Assembly: GCF_030161395.1 (NCBI RefSeq)
Contig: NZ_BSST01000001.1
Span: 3,534,001-3,598,000 of the forward strand
Direction: 5' to 3'
DNA from: Thalassotalea insulae
Lineage (GTDB): Bacteria > Pseudomonadota > Gammaproteobacteria > Enterobacterales > Alteromonadaceae
Length of the DNA stretch: 64,000 nt
Below the pieces are notes generated by a model. It was not told the DNA's origin and did not search any database. It worked only from the letters and a program-made list of their open reading frames with translations. Shown here one piece after another: positions 52,021-60,975 of this stretch (its first letter is position 1; every line of letters starts with the position of its first letter). Both the position numbers and the translations under genes were made by a program.

Positions 52021-53172
52021 TTATAATTCGAGATATTCTCTTATTCTTTGCTCTTGTGCTAATGCATCCTGATAGCCGAGTTTAATGAGGTGCTGACAGT
52101 ATTGTTTATCAAACAGCAGGTAGCTGATGATACTAGATTCAGGATCGTTTGCTATCCCCATCGTTCTTAGCAGTAATCGAATCGCCAATGGCAGCTGATG
52201 ATAGTACTCAAAGGCTATGGCATTAAAATCGTGACTGGGGTTGATAACAAACGAGTTGATATTCTTTAATCCCTCATGTGTCCTTTTGTTTTCCTGATTA
52301 ATAAGCGATAAGGTATTGTTGACTCGGTTCATACGTTCTAAGTCACTTTGCAAGGTATCTGAAAAAATACCGTCGAGTAAATGGCCGGCTATAGTGGCTG
52401 TCGTTGGCGGATGCGGATTATTTTCTCTTGCGTGTAAGGGCTCTTTCGGCTGCTCGACCCCGATAATAAATAACTTTTCTCCACCTAAGTGAATGGCCGG
52501 GCTTAGCGGCGATAATTGATGAATAGAGCCATCACCATAATGTTCGTTATGAATTTTTATCGATGGAAACACTAGTGGAATTGACGCTGAAGCTAGTAAA
52601 TGATCACTGTTGATCATGCTAGGAATACCACGACGTTTTGCTCTAAACCAGGGAATGATAGAGGATTCTGATTGAAAAAAGCTGATGGAATCACCACTGC
52701 TGTAACTGGAAGTAGTGATAGATATCGCCGTTAAAAAATCCTTTCTGATATTGTTGTCAATGCGCCGGTAATCAATAACTTCGTTTAGTAGTAAACGAAG
52801 TGGTGCGTTATTGAGTAAACTGCGTGGCGTTTTACTGGCATAATCGGCCTGAAAACTGGCGAAAATCCCTTTAAAGATATGAGAAAAAACTCGATACGGA
52901 TCGCTATGGTAAATACGACTGGTAGTGAGGTTTTTCCATACCCATTCTAATTTTTTTACCCCCAGTTGAAAGCAGGAAGCGTAGCAAGCTAAAGCCGTAG
53001 TGTTAATGGCACCGGCAGATGTCCCGCACAAGATGGGGAAGGGCAAAGGGTGGTTTCTTGGAGCAAACTTTGAAATAGCTGAAAGCACACCAACTTGATA
53101 CGCTGCTCGAGCACCGCCACCAGTTAGCACTAAGGCATTTTTACTGTTTTTATAGCTTCTTTTATGTGACAT
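52021..53172 (-). CDS. Patatin-like phospholipase family protein
   Basis: A 383-residue lipid acyl hydrolase of the patatin/RssA type. The oxyanion loop TGGGARAAYQVGVL (residues 17-30), the nucleophile Ser in GTSAGAINT (about 49-57) and the catalytic Asp in YGDGSIHQL (about 212-220) form the Ser-Asp dyad. No signal peptide, so likely cytoplasmic or membrane-associated. The gene is transcribed toward the antiporter gene and has its own upstream region beyond a bidirectional terminator. Confidence 0.9.
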   Translation of the reverse strand: MSHKRSYKNSKNALVLTGGGARAAYQVGVLSAISKFAPRNHPLPFPILCGTSAGAINTTALACYASCFQLGVKKLEWVWKNLTTSRIYHSDPYRVFSHIFKGIFASFQADYASKTPRSLLNNAPLRLLLNEVIDYRRIDNNIRKDFLTAISITTSSYSSGDSISFFQSESSIIPWFRAKRRGIPSMINSDHLLASASIPLVFPSIKIHNEHYGDGSIHQLSPLSPAIHLGGEKLFIIGVEQPKEPLHARENNPHPPTTATIAGHLLDGIFSDTLQSDLERMNRVNNTLSLINQENKRTHEGLKNINSFVINPSHDFNAIAFEYYHQLPLAIRLLLRTMGIANDPESSIISYLLFDKQYCQHLIKLGYQDALAQEQRIREYLEL

Positions 53173-53256
53173 TTATTATGAAATTCTATTGTTATCATTT
53201 TAATTGTAAATTGTTTATGAAAATAAACAATGATTTGTAACTATTTGACATAAAAG

Positions 53257-53282
53257 AAAAAGCCAGCAAATGCTGGCTTTTT
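53257..53282. terminator. Terminator downstream of the DUF3718 gene
   Basis: AAAAAGCCAGCA and TGCTGGCTTTTT form a 12-bp inverted repeat with A- and U-runs on both ends, so it can work on either strand; it lies 71 bases past the DUF3718 stop. Confidence 0.85.
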
Positions 53283-53353
53283 AAATTGACATAGAATTAT
53301 TAGCTAGTAAAACAGTTCACTTGTAAAACAAATAACGCCTACTAAAAAATAAT

Positions 53354-53713
53354 TTAACTGCTGACGCGAGCGTTAGCAGCGTCGATTAATGGTTGCGATC
53401 CATTTTGCATTAGTGCCAAGTTGTCTGAGACAGTTTTCTTTGGCAATTTTGAAATCATCAAAGAACCTGTATCTACAGAGCCACGATCGGCAGCAAATAC
53501 TAACAAGTTTTTACCATTACATTGAATACCATCAAAAACACTACGAATTTTCAGTCTATTCGCTTTTAAAAATCTCCGCATGCGTTTCTTATCATCAGCG
53601 GCAACGTACTCACACAAACTTTGTGCTATGTTGGCTGCCTGAGCTTTTGGAACAGATACAACAGACGTCAATGTTAAAGCAGTAATCGTAGAAACTAGTA
53701 ATAATTTTTTCAT
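53354..53713 (-). CDS. DUF3718 domain-containing exported protein
   Basis: A 119-residue small exported protein: signal peptide at residues 1-26 (ending PKAQA), then a Cys in SLCEYVAADDKKRMRRFL and a second in FDGIQCNGKNLLVFAA, which could form a disulfide. It matches the DUF3718 family known from Alteromonadales relatives; function unknown. Upstream on its own strand lies a c-di-GMP-I riboswitch and its promoter, so expression is very probably coupled to cyclic di-GMP. The start has an ATAAGG ribosome site. The regulatory link suggests a surface, biofilm or motility role, but this is inference. Confidence 0.82.
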   Translation of the reverse strand: MKKLLLVSTITALTLTSVVSVPKAQAANIAQSLCEYVAADDKKRMRRFLKANRLKIRSVFDGIQCNGKNLLVFAADRGSVDTGSLMISKLPKKTVSDNLALMQNGSQPLIDAANARVSS

Positions 53714-53780
53714 TTTAATAACCTTATAAATGCGTAATAGTTAATTAAAAGAAAAAACCACAGGACGTACCTAATAACTC

Positions 53781-53878
53781 GGTAACTCCGCTGTCATAGC
53801 CATTATATTGCAATAAAGACCTTAGACCGGTGGTTTTGCGTAGCACGTTTTCGCGTGCCTTGCCCTTTCTTTGTCACC
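53781..53878 (-). ncRNA. Cyclic-di-GMP-I riboswitch (GEMM)
   Basis: Read on the minus strand, this region has the GEMM-I parts in order: P1 5' strand GGUGAC (53878-53873), GGGCAA (53865-53860), a hairpin GCACG...CGUGC with GAAA in its loop (53858-53843), the invariant ACGCAAA (53841-53835), CCACCGGUCUAAGG, then GACAGCGGAGUUACC ending with the P1 3' strand GUUACC (53786-53781), which pairs with GGUGAC using one G-U. This matches the V. cholerae Vc2 layout segment by segment. It is directly upstream of the DUF3718 gene. Downstream, GUGGUUUUUUC (53761-53751) is a U-rich candidate expression platform. Confidence 0.9.
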
Positions 53879-53882
53879 TTCA

Positions 53883-53910
53883 GTATTACTAAATTCGTAT
53901 AAAATTGCAA
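53883..53910 (-). promoter_or_regulatory. Promoter of the riboswitch-DUF3718 transcript
   Basis: On the minus strand TTGCAA (53910-53905) and TAATAC (53888-53883) are separated by 16 bases, placing the start of transcription within a few bases of the first P1 base at 53878. The remaining part of the 383-bp gap (53911-54054) shows only an AT-rich stretch and the liu operon terminator. Confidence 0.6.
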
Positions 53911-54054
53911 GAGGAGGGGCATTTTCCGCAATATTTGTCATTAAATAGCGTGAAATTATTTTTATATAAAACAAATGATTAGTCGTGAACTACTCACTTA
54001 GTTATCACGAGTAGCTATATCAGTGACTGTTAAATTTTAGTTTTTTGTACAAAA

Positions 54055-54074
54055 AAGGGAGCTGATGCTCCCTT
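54055..54074 (-). terminator. Terminator of the liu operon
   Basis: AAGGGAGC-ATCA-GCTCCCTT followed by TTTTTG on the minus strand, 22 bases after the scoB stop: an 8-bp GC-containing stem with a tetraloop and U-run. Confidence 0.88.
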
Positions 54075-54096
54075 GTGCTTGGTTAACACTATAAGG

Positions 54097-54753
54097 TTAA
54101 AATGTCATTTCTGGTACATGCTCTGGAATAACGAGTTCACCAGCGGTCAGTTTAACAATTTCTTCAACCGATACGCCTGGAGCACGTTCAAGTAGATGAA
54201 ACTTACCGTCTTTGATTTCGATAAAAGCTAAGTCAGTTAGTACTTTTTTGATACAGCCTTTACCTGTAAGAGGGAGTGTACAATCGGCTAATAGTTTGGA
54301 TTCACCATGTTTTGATGCATGGGTCATTGTTACGATAATATTATCAGCACCGGCAACTAAATCCATAGCGCCACCCATGCCTTTGATCAGCTTGCCTGGG
54401 ATCATATATGACGCAATATTACCATGAACATCGACTTCAAATGCGCCAAGCACGGTTAAATCAACATGGCCGCCACGGATCATGGCGAATGATTCTGCAG
54501 AATCAAAGATTGACGCACCAGTGGCCATGGTTACCGTTTGTTTACCGGCATTGATCAGGTCGGCATCAATAGTTTCTTCGGTTGGAAACTCCCCCATGCC
54601 TAATAGACCATTTTCCGATTGCAACATTACTTCCATTCCTTTTGGAACGTAGTTAGCTACTAAAGTTGGAATACCTATGCCTAAGTTAACGTAGTAACCA
54701 TCTTGTAATTCTTGGGCAACACGTTGTGCAAGTTGTTCTCTTGATAAAGCCAT
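54097..54753 (-). CDS. scoB: 3-oxoacid CoA-transferase subunit B
   Basis: The beta subunit (218 residues) of succinyl-CoA:acetoacetate CoA-transferase, which activates the acetoacetate made by the leucine pathway to acetoacetyl-CoA. The catalytic Glu is in SENGLLGMG (Glu47), after NLGIGIPTL. Last gene of the liu cluster, 10 bases after scoA and ended by a terminator. An AtoA-type acetate transferase is a close alternative; context favours the succinyl-CoA enzyme. Confidence 0.93.
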   Translation of the reverse strand: MALSREQLAQRVAQELQDGYYVNLGIGIPTLVANYVPKGMEVMLQSENGLLGMGEFPTEETIDADLINAGKQTVTMATGASIFDSAESFAMIRGGHVDLTVLGAFEVDVHGNIASYMIPGKLIKGMGGAMDLVAGADNIIVTMTHASKHGESKLLADCTLPLTGKGCIKKVLTDLAFIEIKDGKFHLLERAPGVSVEEIVKLTAGELVIPEHVPEMTF

Positions 54754-54763
54754 TTGCTACTCC

Positions 54764-55465
54764 TTACTTGGCACGCACGGTGCGTTGTTCGATGCGTTTT
54801 TCAAACGACCCTTTAATCAGTCGATCGACGTAAATACCTGGGGTATGGATCTGATCTGGATCTAGTTGACCCGGCTCAACGATTTCTTCCACTTCAACCA
54901 CAGTGATTTTACCGGCAGTTGCTGCCATAGGGTTAAAATTACGCGCTGTTTTGCGATATACCAAGTTGCCGTAACGGTCTGCTTTCCACGCTTTGACAAT
55001 AGCAAAATCACCAGTGATTGCCGGTTCTAGAATATAATGACGACCGTTAAATTCACGTTCTTCTTTGCCTTCAGCTACCGGAGTGCCGTAACCTGTGGCG
55101 GTATAAAATGCTGGAATACCAGCGCCACCAGCACGCATTTTTTCGGCTAATGTACCTTGCGGCGTTAATTCTACTTCTAGTTCGCCACTCATCATCTGAC
55201 GTTCAAACTCGGCATTTTCACCGACATATGATGCGACAATCTTTTTAATTTGACGATCTGGTAATAAGACACCTAAACCAAAGTCGTCAACGCCACAGTT
55301 ATTTGACACGACTGTTAATCCTTTAGTGCCTTTGCGCTTGATTTCTGCAATCAAGTTTTCTGGAATACCACATAAACCAAAACCACCTGAAATGATGGTC
55401 ATGTTATCTTCTAGACCTGCCATGGCTTCTTCGTAGCTTGACACTACTTTGTCAAATCCGGCCAT
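54764..55465 (-). CDS. scoA: 3-oxoacid CoA-transferase subunit A
   Basis: The alpha subunit (233 residues), with the CoA-binding GGFGLCGIPENLI near residue 27 and NNCGVDDFGLG near residue 54. It partners the downstream scoB product; 3 bases separate it from the HMG-CoA lyase gene. Together they convert acetoacetate, the lyase product, into a form that thiolase can split. Confidence 0.93.
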   Translation of the reverse strand: MAGFDKVVSSYEEAMAGLEDNMTIISGGFGLCGIPENLIAEIKRKGTKGLTVVSNNCGVDDFGLGVLLPDRQIKKIVASYVGENAEFERQMMSGELEVELTPQGTLAEKMRAGGAGIPAFYTATGYGTPVAEGKEEREFNGRHYILEPAITGDFAIVKAWKADRYGNLVYRKTARNFNPMAATAGKITVVEVEEIVEPGQLDPDQIHTPGIYVDRLIKGSFEKRIEQRTVRAK

Positions 55466-55468
55466 TAT

Positions 55469-56392
55469 TTACTCCTCGATATAAGGTTTGTGTTGCGCCC
55501 GATACGCATTCGAAACTTTTGAAATAGGCGCTTTGCCTAGTATGTCACTGATAAACCAACCGGCTTTCAATAACTTGTTAAAATCTATACCGGTAGTTAT
55601 GCCAAGACCATGTAATAAATACACGACATCTTCTGTAGCGACATTACCGGAAGCGCCCTTAGCATACGGGCAGCCGCCTAATCCGGCAACTGCACTGTCA
55701 ACAACGCTAATACCATTTTGTAACGCAGTGTAAATGTTGGTTAACGCTTGGCCATAGGTATCGTGGAAGTGAACTGCCAAATGCTCCCTAGGAACCTTTG
55801 CCATCACTGCCTGTAACATCTTTTGTACGCTTGCTGCTGTGCCAACACCGATAGTGTCTCCGAGGGAGATTTCATAACATCCCATGTTATGAAGTTTTTC
55901 TGCCACTTTGGCAACTTGCTCAGGGGCAATCTCTCCGTCATAGGGACAGCCGACAACACAGGAGACATAACCTCTGACTTTGATATTAGCTTGCTTAGCC
56001 GCAGCTATGATCGGGGCAAAGCGCTCTATGCTTTCATCTATCGAACAATTGATATTTTTTTGGCTAAAGCCTTCCGATGCCGCAGCAAATATTGCTACTT
56101 CATCGGCGTTTGCAGCAATAGCGGCATCGTAGCCTTTGATGTTCGGTGTTAGTGCAGCATAAGTGACACCAGACTTTCTTGCGATACCCGTTAATACTGC
56201 TGTTGACGTTGCCATTTGCGGCACCCATTTTGGCGAGACAAAGCTGCCACTTTCAATATATGAGAGTCCTGCGTCAGTAAGCTGATCAATTAATGCGATT
56301 TTATCATCAGCGCTAATTAACTGTTTTTCATTTTGTAGGCCGTCTCTTGGACCAACTTCAACAATTTTTACCTGTGAAGGAAAAGTGCTCAT
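55469..56392 (-). CDS. liuE: Hydroxymethylglutaryl-CoA lyase
   Basis: Cleaves HMG-CoA to acetoacetate and acetyl-CoA, the last step of leucine breakdown. The 307-residue barrel begins KIVEVGPRDGLQNEKQ (residues 9-24), has LGDTIGVGTA (about 169-178) and the lyase signature with the active-site Cys in GLGGCPYAKGASGN near residue 238. Placed between liuD and scoA in one orientation. Confidence 0.95.
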   Translation of the reverse strand: MSTFPSQVKIVEVGPRDGLQNEKQLISADDKIALIDQLTDAGLSYIESGSFVSPKWVPQMATSTAVLTGIARKSGVTYAALTPNIKGYDAAIAANADEVAIFAAASEGFSQKNINCSIDESIERFAPIIAAAKQANIKVRGYVSCVVGCPYDGEIAPEQVAKVAEKLHNMGCYEISLGDTIGVGTAASVQKMLQAVMAKVPREHLAVHFHDTYGQALTNIYTALQNGISVVDSAVAGLGGCPYAKGASGNVATEDVVYLLHGLGITTGIDFNKLLKAGWFISDILGKAPISKVSNAYRAQHKPYIEE

Positions 56393-56402
56393 ACGTACCT
56401 CG

Positions 56403-58445
56403 TTAGTCTTCGGTGTTAAATGCTAATAATTCACAGCCACCATCAACCATATCGCCTGCTTTATAATAAAGGGTTTCAACGACGCCATCGCTTGGCGCTT
56501 TAATGGTATGTTCCATCTTCATTGCTTCTAAGATCATCAGCGGTTGATCTTTGACTACTTTATCGCCGGCGTTAATTAATACTGACACCATAGTGCCATT
56601 CATTGGTGCCGTGAGACCACCTTGTTGTTCATGGTCGTCATGGATACCACAATCTGGCTGGATATAAGTAAAATTAAAGACGCCGTTTTGACGGTATAAG
56701 CTGATGTTATCACCATCTCGGGTAATGGTAGCTTGACTGCGGTGACCATCAATACTGACGTGTAATTTATCACCCTCTATGCGGCCCTGACAGTCTAATG
56801 TCCGTTCAGCAAATTGTGGATGATTGACAGTGATCAGGTAATAGCTACCTGTGCCTTGACGTTTTTGCTCAACGTTTACTGGATACTCAATCTCATTATG
56901 TGACAAGAACAACTGGTGAAGGTGAGCTTCGTTTAAGCGCCAGGCATTTGTGGTATTCCATGGGGAGTAAGGATCGGTAGTGTTCGCAGCGGCAATTTGC
57001 GCTTTTTCTGCCAATGACAATACCAGATAAAGTGCAGCCATGGGTAATTCATCTGCTAAGGTTTGCTCGTTGCTATGAAAGATATCGCTATGATGCTTTT
57101 CAATGAAGCCTGTATCTATATCCTGATTGATAAATGCTGGAGTTGTCGCTAGATTATAGAGAAAGTCGATGTTAGTTGTCACACCGTTGATCTTGTATTC
57201 CGTGAGCGCTTTAGTTAATCGTTGTAGTGCTTTTTCACGATTTTCATCCCAGACAATCAGTTTCGCGATCATTGGATCATAATAAACGCTGACTTCATCC
57301 CCTTGACGTACCCCAGTATCAACACGAACATGCTCGCTTTCTTCTGGTGGTTGTAAAAATGATAAGGTGCCGGTTGCGGGTAAAAAGTCATTGTTTGCAT
57401 CTTCGGCATAAATACGCGCTTCAAACGCATGACCGTTAATGGCTAATTCGTCCTGAGTTTTAGGCAGACGTTCACCAGCGGCAACTCGTAATTGCCACTC
57501 GACTAAATCTTGTCCTGAGATCATTTCTGTTACCGGGTGTTCAACCTGTAAACGGGTATTCATTTCCATAAAGTAGAATGAACCGTCAACATCGAGTAAA
57601 AATTCAACGGTACCAGCACCTTGATAGCCGATGGCTTTGGCTGATTTTATAGCTGATTCACCCATTTGTGCGCGAAGCGCTGCACTCATATTAAAGGCAG
57701 GCGCTTCTTCAATGACTTTTTGATGACGACGTTGCACCGAACAGTCACGCTCAAAAAGATAAACGGCATTACCGTGATTATCACAAAATACTTGAATTTC
57801 GACATGACGTGGTTGAGTGAGGTACTTTTCCACTAACATGGTGTCGTCACCAAATGACGATTTTGCTTCCCGTTTCGCCGCCGCAAAGCCTTCACTAAAT
57901 TCTGCTTCACTCCAGACTTGGCGCATACCTTTACCACCGCCACCGGCGGTTGCTTTTAATAGTACCGGGTAGCCCATATCATCGGCAGCTTTTTTGATCA
58001 CCGCTTCTGTTTGGTCATCACCATGATAGCCTGGTACTAATGGCACTTGTGCTTGTTCCATAATCGATTTAGCGGCAGATTTTGAGCCCATCGCTTCTAT
58101 TGCCGCTACTGGTGGTCCGATAAAGGTAATATTTTCTTGTTCACATAAGCGGCAAAATTCTGCGTTTTCTGAAAGAAAACCATAGCCAGGATGAATTGCC
58201 TGTGCACCGGTTTTTTTCGCAGCGGCAATGACGTTTTCACCTAATAAATAGCTTTCCCGTGACGGCGACGGTCCTAAATAAATGGCTTCATCAGCCATAT
58301 TAACGTGCAAAGAGTTAGCATCGGCATCTGAGTAAACAGCAACGGTTAAAATTCCCATTTTACGCGCGGTGTTAATTACTCGACAGGCAATTTCTCCGCG
58401 GTTAGCGATCAGAATTTTGCTAAACATTTTTTGTGCGTGAGTCAT
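56403..58445 (-). CDS. liuD: Methylcrotonyl-CoA carboxylase biotin-containing subunit
   Basis: The 680-residue alpha subunit: biotin carboxylase (about residues 1-455; IANRGEIACRV, ATAGGGGKGMR, EMNTRLQVEHPVTE), a middle BT-like region, and a C-terminal biotinyl domain with the biotin Lys in EAMKMEH (around residue 643). With LiuB it carboxylates 3-methylcrotonyl-CoA. Geranyl- or propionyl-CoA carboxylases are similar, but the neighbouring liu genes decide. A start at the sixth residue later (MFSKILIANRGE) is possible. Confidence 0.93.
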   Translation of the reverse strand: MTHAQKMFSKILIANRGEIACRVINTARKMGILTVAVYSDADANSLHVNMADEAIYLGPSPSRESYLLGENVIAAAKKTGAQAIHPGYGFLSENAEFCRLCEQENITFIGPPVAAIEAMGSKSAAKSIMEQAQVPLVPGYHGDDQTEAVIKKAADDMGYPVLLKATAGGGGKGMRQVWSEAEFSEGFAAAKREAKSSFGDDTMLVEKYLTQPRHVEIQVFCDNHGNAVYLFERDCSVQRRHQKVIEEAPAFNMSAALRAQMGESAIKSAKAIGYQGAGTVEFLLDVDGSFYFMEMNTRLQVEHPVTEMISGQDLVEWQLRVAAGERLPKTQDELAINGHAFEARIYAEDANNDFLPATGTLSFLQPPEESEHVRVDTGVRQGDEVSVYYDPMIAKLIVWDENREKALQRLTKALTEYKINGVTTNIDFLYNLATTPAFINQDIDTGFIEKHHSDIFHSNEQTLADELPMAALYLVLSLAEKAQIAAANTTDPYSPWNTTNAWRLNEAHLHQLFLSHNEIEYPVNVEQKRQGTGSYYLITVNHPQFAERTLDCQGRIEGDKLHVSIDGHRSQATITRDGDNISLYRQNGVFNFTYIQPDCGIHDDHEQQGGLTAPMNGTMVSVLINAGDKVVKDQPLMILEAMKMEHTIKAPSDGVVETLYYKAGDMVDGGCELLAFNTED

Positions 58446-58464
58446 AGTTTTTCAGATCCTTAAA

Positions 58465-59271
58465 TTACGGCTTTTGCTGCCAGCTCGGTGTACGTTTTTC
58501 AAAAAACGCGCTTAAGCCTTCCTGCCCTTGTTCTGATACGCGAATAGAGGCAATACGTTCACTGGTAATGTTAATGAGTTCATTGTCGATATCTTGATAA
58601 GCAACATCTAAAGCAAGTTGTTTTGCCTGTTTAACGGCCTCAGGGCTATTAGCTAATAGTGTGCGTACCATGGCATCGACACTTTCGTCTAATTCTTCTG
58701 GATTAACTACTTCATCGACAAGTCCTAAGCGTTGTGCTTTATCGGAAAAGAAACGTTCGGCAGTTTGAAAATAGCGACGACACGCTTTTTGACCTATAGC
58801 GTTAATGACATAAGGGCTGATAGTGGCAGGGATCAATCCGAGTTTCACTTCACTTAAGCAAAAGCTGGCTTTATTGCTAGCGATAACAATATCACAGCAA
58901 CTGGCAAGTCCGACGGCACCGCCAAATGCGGCACCTTGTACCTTCGCTATGGTCGTTTGCGGCATAAAGTTCAGTGCTTTTAGCATACAGGCCAGCGCAT
59001 TAGCATCACTGAGATTTTCTTCATAGCTATAACTTGCCATGCGCTTCATCCAACCAAGGTCAGCACCAGCCGAAAAGCTTTTGCCGGTAGACGCTAGCAC
59101 CATGATGCTAACATCTTGACGATCGGCAAGATCCATAAAGATCTTGCTTAATTCAGCAATAACACCGTCATCAAAGGCGTTATGTTTATCTGGGTTATTC
59201 AGGGTAACGGTTGCAACGCCATATCGATCGATATCACATAAAACTTTTGCTGTTGTAGTATTATCAGTCAT
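58465..59271 (-). CDS. liuC: Enoyl-CoA hydratase (methylglutaconyl-CoA hydratase)
   Basis: A crotonase-fold enzyme (268 residues from this start) that hydrates 3-methylglutaconyl-CoA to HMG-CoA. The oxyanion motif SAGADLGWM (about 69-77) and the GAAFGGAVGLASCCD segment (about 113-127) hold the catalytic Gly and residues of the family. ATG 59271 is preferred over 59277 because TAGGA sits six bases before it; the upstream ATG touches the ribosome site directly. Confidence 0.9.
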   Translation of the reverse strand: MTDNTTTAKVLCDIDRYGVATVTLNNPDKHNAFDDGVIAELSKIFMDLADRQDVSIMVLASTGKSFSAGADLGWMKRMASYSYEENLSDANALACMLKALNFMPQTTIAKVQGAAFGGAVGLASCCDIVIASNKASFCLSEVKLGLIPATISPYVINAIGQKACRRYFQTAERFFSDKAQRLGLVDEVVNPEELDESVDAMVRTLLANSPEAVKQAKQLALDVAYQDIDNELINITSERIASIRVSEQGQEGLSAFFEKRTPSWQQKP

Positions 59272-59279
59272 ATCCATTC

Positions 59280-60887
59280 CTACATTCTAAAGAGGCCAAA
59301 TTTGGTCTCTTCAATTGGCTTGTTAAGTGATGCTGAAATTGCTAAACCGAGCACCTGGCGAGTATCGGCGGGATCGATGACACCGTCATCCCATAAACGG
59401 GCAGAGGCGTAATACGGATGGCCCTGATGCTCATAGGTATCGATAATCGGTTGTTTAAATTCGGCTTCAGCTTCGGCGCTCCAGTTTTCACCCTGCTTTT
59501 CTTTTTGGTCGCGTTTAACTTGTGCTAATACACCAGCGGCTTGTTCGCCACCCATGACAGAAATTCGAGCATTAGGCCACATAAATAAGAATCTTGGATC
59601 GTAGGCTCGGCCACACATACCATAGTTACCCGCACCAAAACTGCCACCGATTAAAATGGTAAATTTAGGCACCTGTGCCGTTGCTACTGCGGTGACCATT
59701 TTGGCACCATGTTTGGCAATACCGCCAGCTTCATACTGCTGACCAACCATAAAGCCGGTAATGTTTTGTAAAAACACTAATGGAATTTTGCGTTGTGCAC
59801 AAAGCTCAATAAAGTGCGCGCCTTTTTGTGCTGATTCACCAAACAAAATACCGTTATTAGCAACGATACCGACTGGGTAACCATAGATACGGGCGAAACC
59901 ACATACTAACGTCGTGCCGTATAAAGCTTTAAATTCGTCGAATTCACTGCCATCAACGATACGAGCAATTACTTCTCGGATATCAAATGGCTGGCGAGAA
60001 TCTTTAGGAATAATGCCGTAAATTTCACTGGTTTCATAAGCAGGCTCTTGCACAGGCTTGATGTTCATTGCGACTGGCTTAACCCTATTTAAGTTCGCAA
60101 CGATAGTTTTTGCTAGCTCTAGCGCGTGATGATCATTTTGCGCGTAATGATCGGCAACACCTGAGGTGCGACAATGAACATCTGCGCCGCCTAAATCTTC
60201 CGCGCTAACCACTTCACCTGTGGCGGCTTTTACTAATGGTGGGCCAGCAAGGAAAATAGTGCCTTGTTCTTTAACGATAATTGATTCATCCGCCATTGCA
60301 GGCACATAAGCACCACCTGCGGTACAAGACCCCATGACCACAGCTATCTGCGGAATTGCCTGTGCCGACATATTGGCTTGATTAAAGAAGATACGGCCGA
60401 AATGCTCTTTATCGGGAAAGACATCGTCTTGGTTAGGTAAATTTGCTCCACCTGAATCCACCAGATAAATACAAGGTAAGTTATTTTCCTGAGCTATGGA
60501 CTGAGCACGTAAATGTTTTTTAACGGTTAACGGATAGTAAGTACCGCCTTTTACGGTTGCATCATTGGCGACAATAACACACTCCTGACCACCAACGCGT
60601 CCGATACCTGTAATAATACCTGCTGCTGGGACATCGTCGGGATAGACATCAAACGCTGCTAATTGTGAAAACTCTAAAAAAGGTGCGCCGGGATCAAGTA
60701 ATGCATTGACGCGATCCCGTGGTAGTAGTTTGCCTCGAGACAGGTGACGGTCACGGCTTTTCTCGCCGCCGCCTAATTTGATTTGTTCAAGTTTCGCTTT
60801 TAAATCGTCCACCTGAAGCTGCATTGCTGCGGCATTTTCAGTGAACTCTGGGCTACGAGGATTGATTTTAGAAATTATCTTAGCCAC
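59280..60887 (-). CDS. liuB: Methylcrotonyl-CoA carboxylase carboxyltransferase subunit
   Basis: The 535-residue beta subunit transfers CO2 from carboxybiotin to 3-methylcrotonyl-CoA. Typical segments: LLPRDRVNALLDPGAPFLE (about 54-72), VDSGGANLPNQ (about 145), GSCTAGGAYVPAM (about 175), GAKMVTAVATAQVPKFT and FGAGNYGMCGRAYDPRF (about 415-440). This FNQANMSAQ/ADESIIVKEQG set is characteristic of MCC rather than PCC. Lies between liuA and liuC. Confidence 0.95.
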   Translation of the reverse strand: MAKIISKINPRSPEFTENAAAMQLQVDDLKAKLEQIKLGGGEKSRDRHLSRGKLLPRDRVNALLDPGAPFLEFSQLAAFDVYPDDVPAAGIITGIGRVGGQECVIVANDATVKGGTYYPLTVKKHLRAQSIAQENNLPCIYLVDSGGANLPNQDDVFPDKEHFGRIFFNQANMSAQAIPQIAVVMGSCTAGGAYVPAMADESIIVKEQGTIFLAGPPLVKAATGEVVSAEDLGGADVHCRTSGVADHYAQNDHHALELAKTIVANLNRVKPVAMNIKPVQEPAYETSEIYGIIPKDSRQPFDIREVIARIVDGSEFDEFKALYGTTLVCGFARIYGYPVGIVANNGILFGESAQKGAHFIELCAQRKIPLVFLQNITGFMVGQQYEAGGIAKHGAKMVTAVATAQVPKFTILIGGSFGAGNYGMCGRAYDPRFLFMWPNARISVMGGEQAAGVLAQVKRDQKEKQGENWSAEAEAEFKQPIIDTYEHQGHPYYASARLWDDGVIDPADTRQVLGLAISASLNKPIEETKFGLFRM

Positions 60888-60975
60888 GTTGTTTCGCCTT
60901 ACTAGTTAAACGGTTAAATCAGCGGTTAATGAATGGCATTATTAACCGCTATATTGGAAATTTATCGCTATTTGC

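Noticed and set aside
53389..53685. 98-codon open frame on the plus strand
   Set aside because: Antisense to the DUF3718 gene, whose signal peptide and riboswitch show which strand is real.
54041..54056. Palindrome TTTTTTGTACAAAAAA
   Set aside because: It overlaps the U-run of the liu terminator and consists mostly of homopolymer, so I did not call it an operator.
55823..56152. 109-codon open frame on the plus strand
   Set aside because: It lies fully antisense inside the HMG-CoA lyase gene, which has clear family motifs; no ribosome site or homology of its own.
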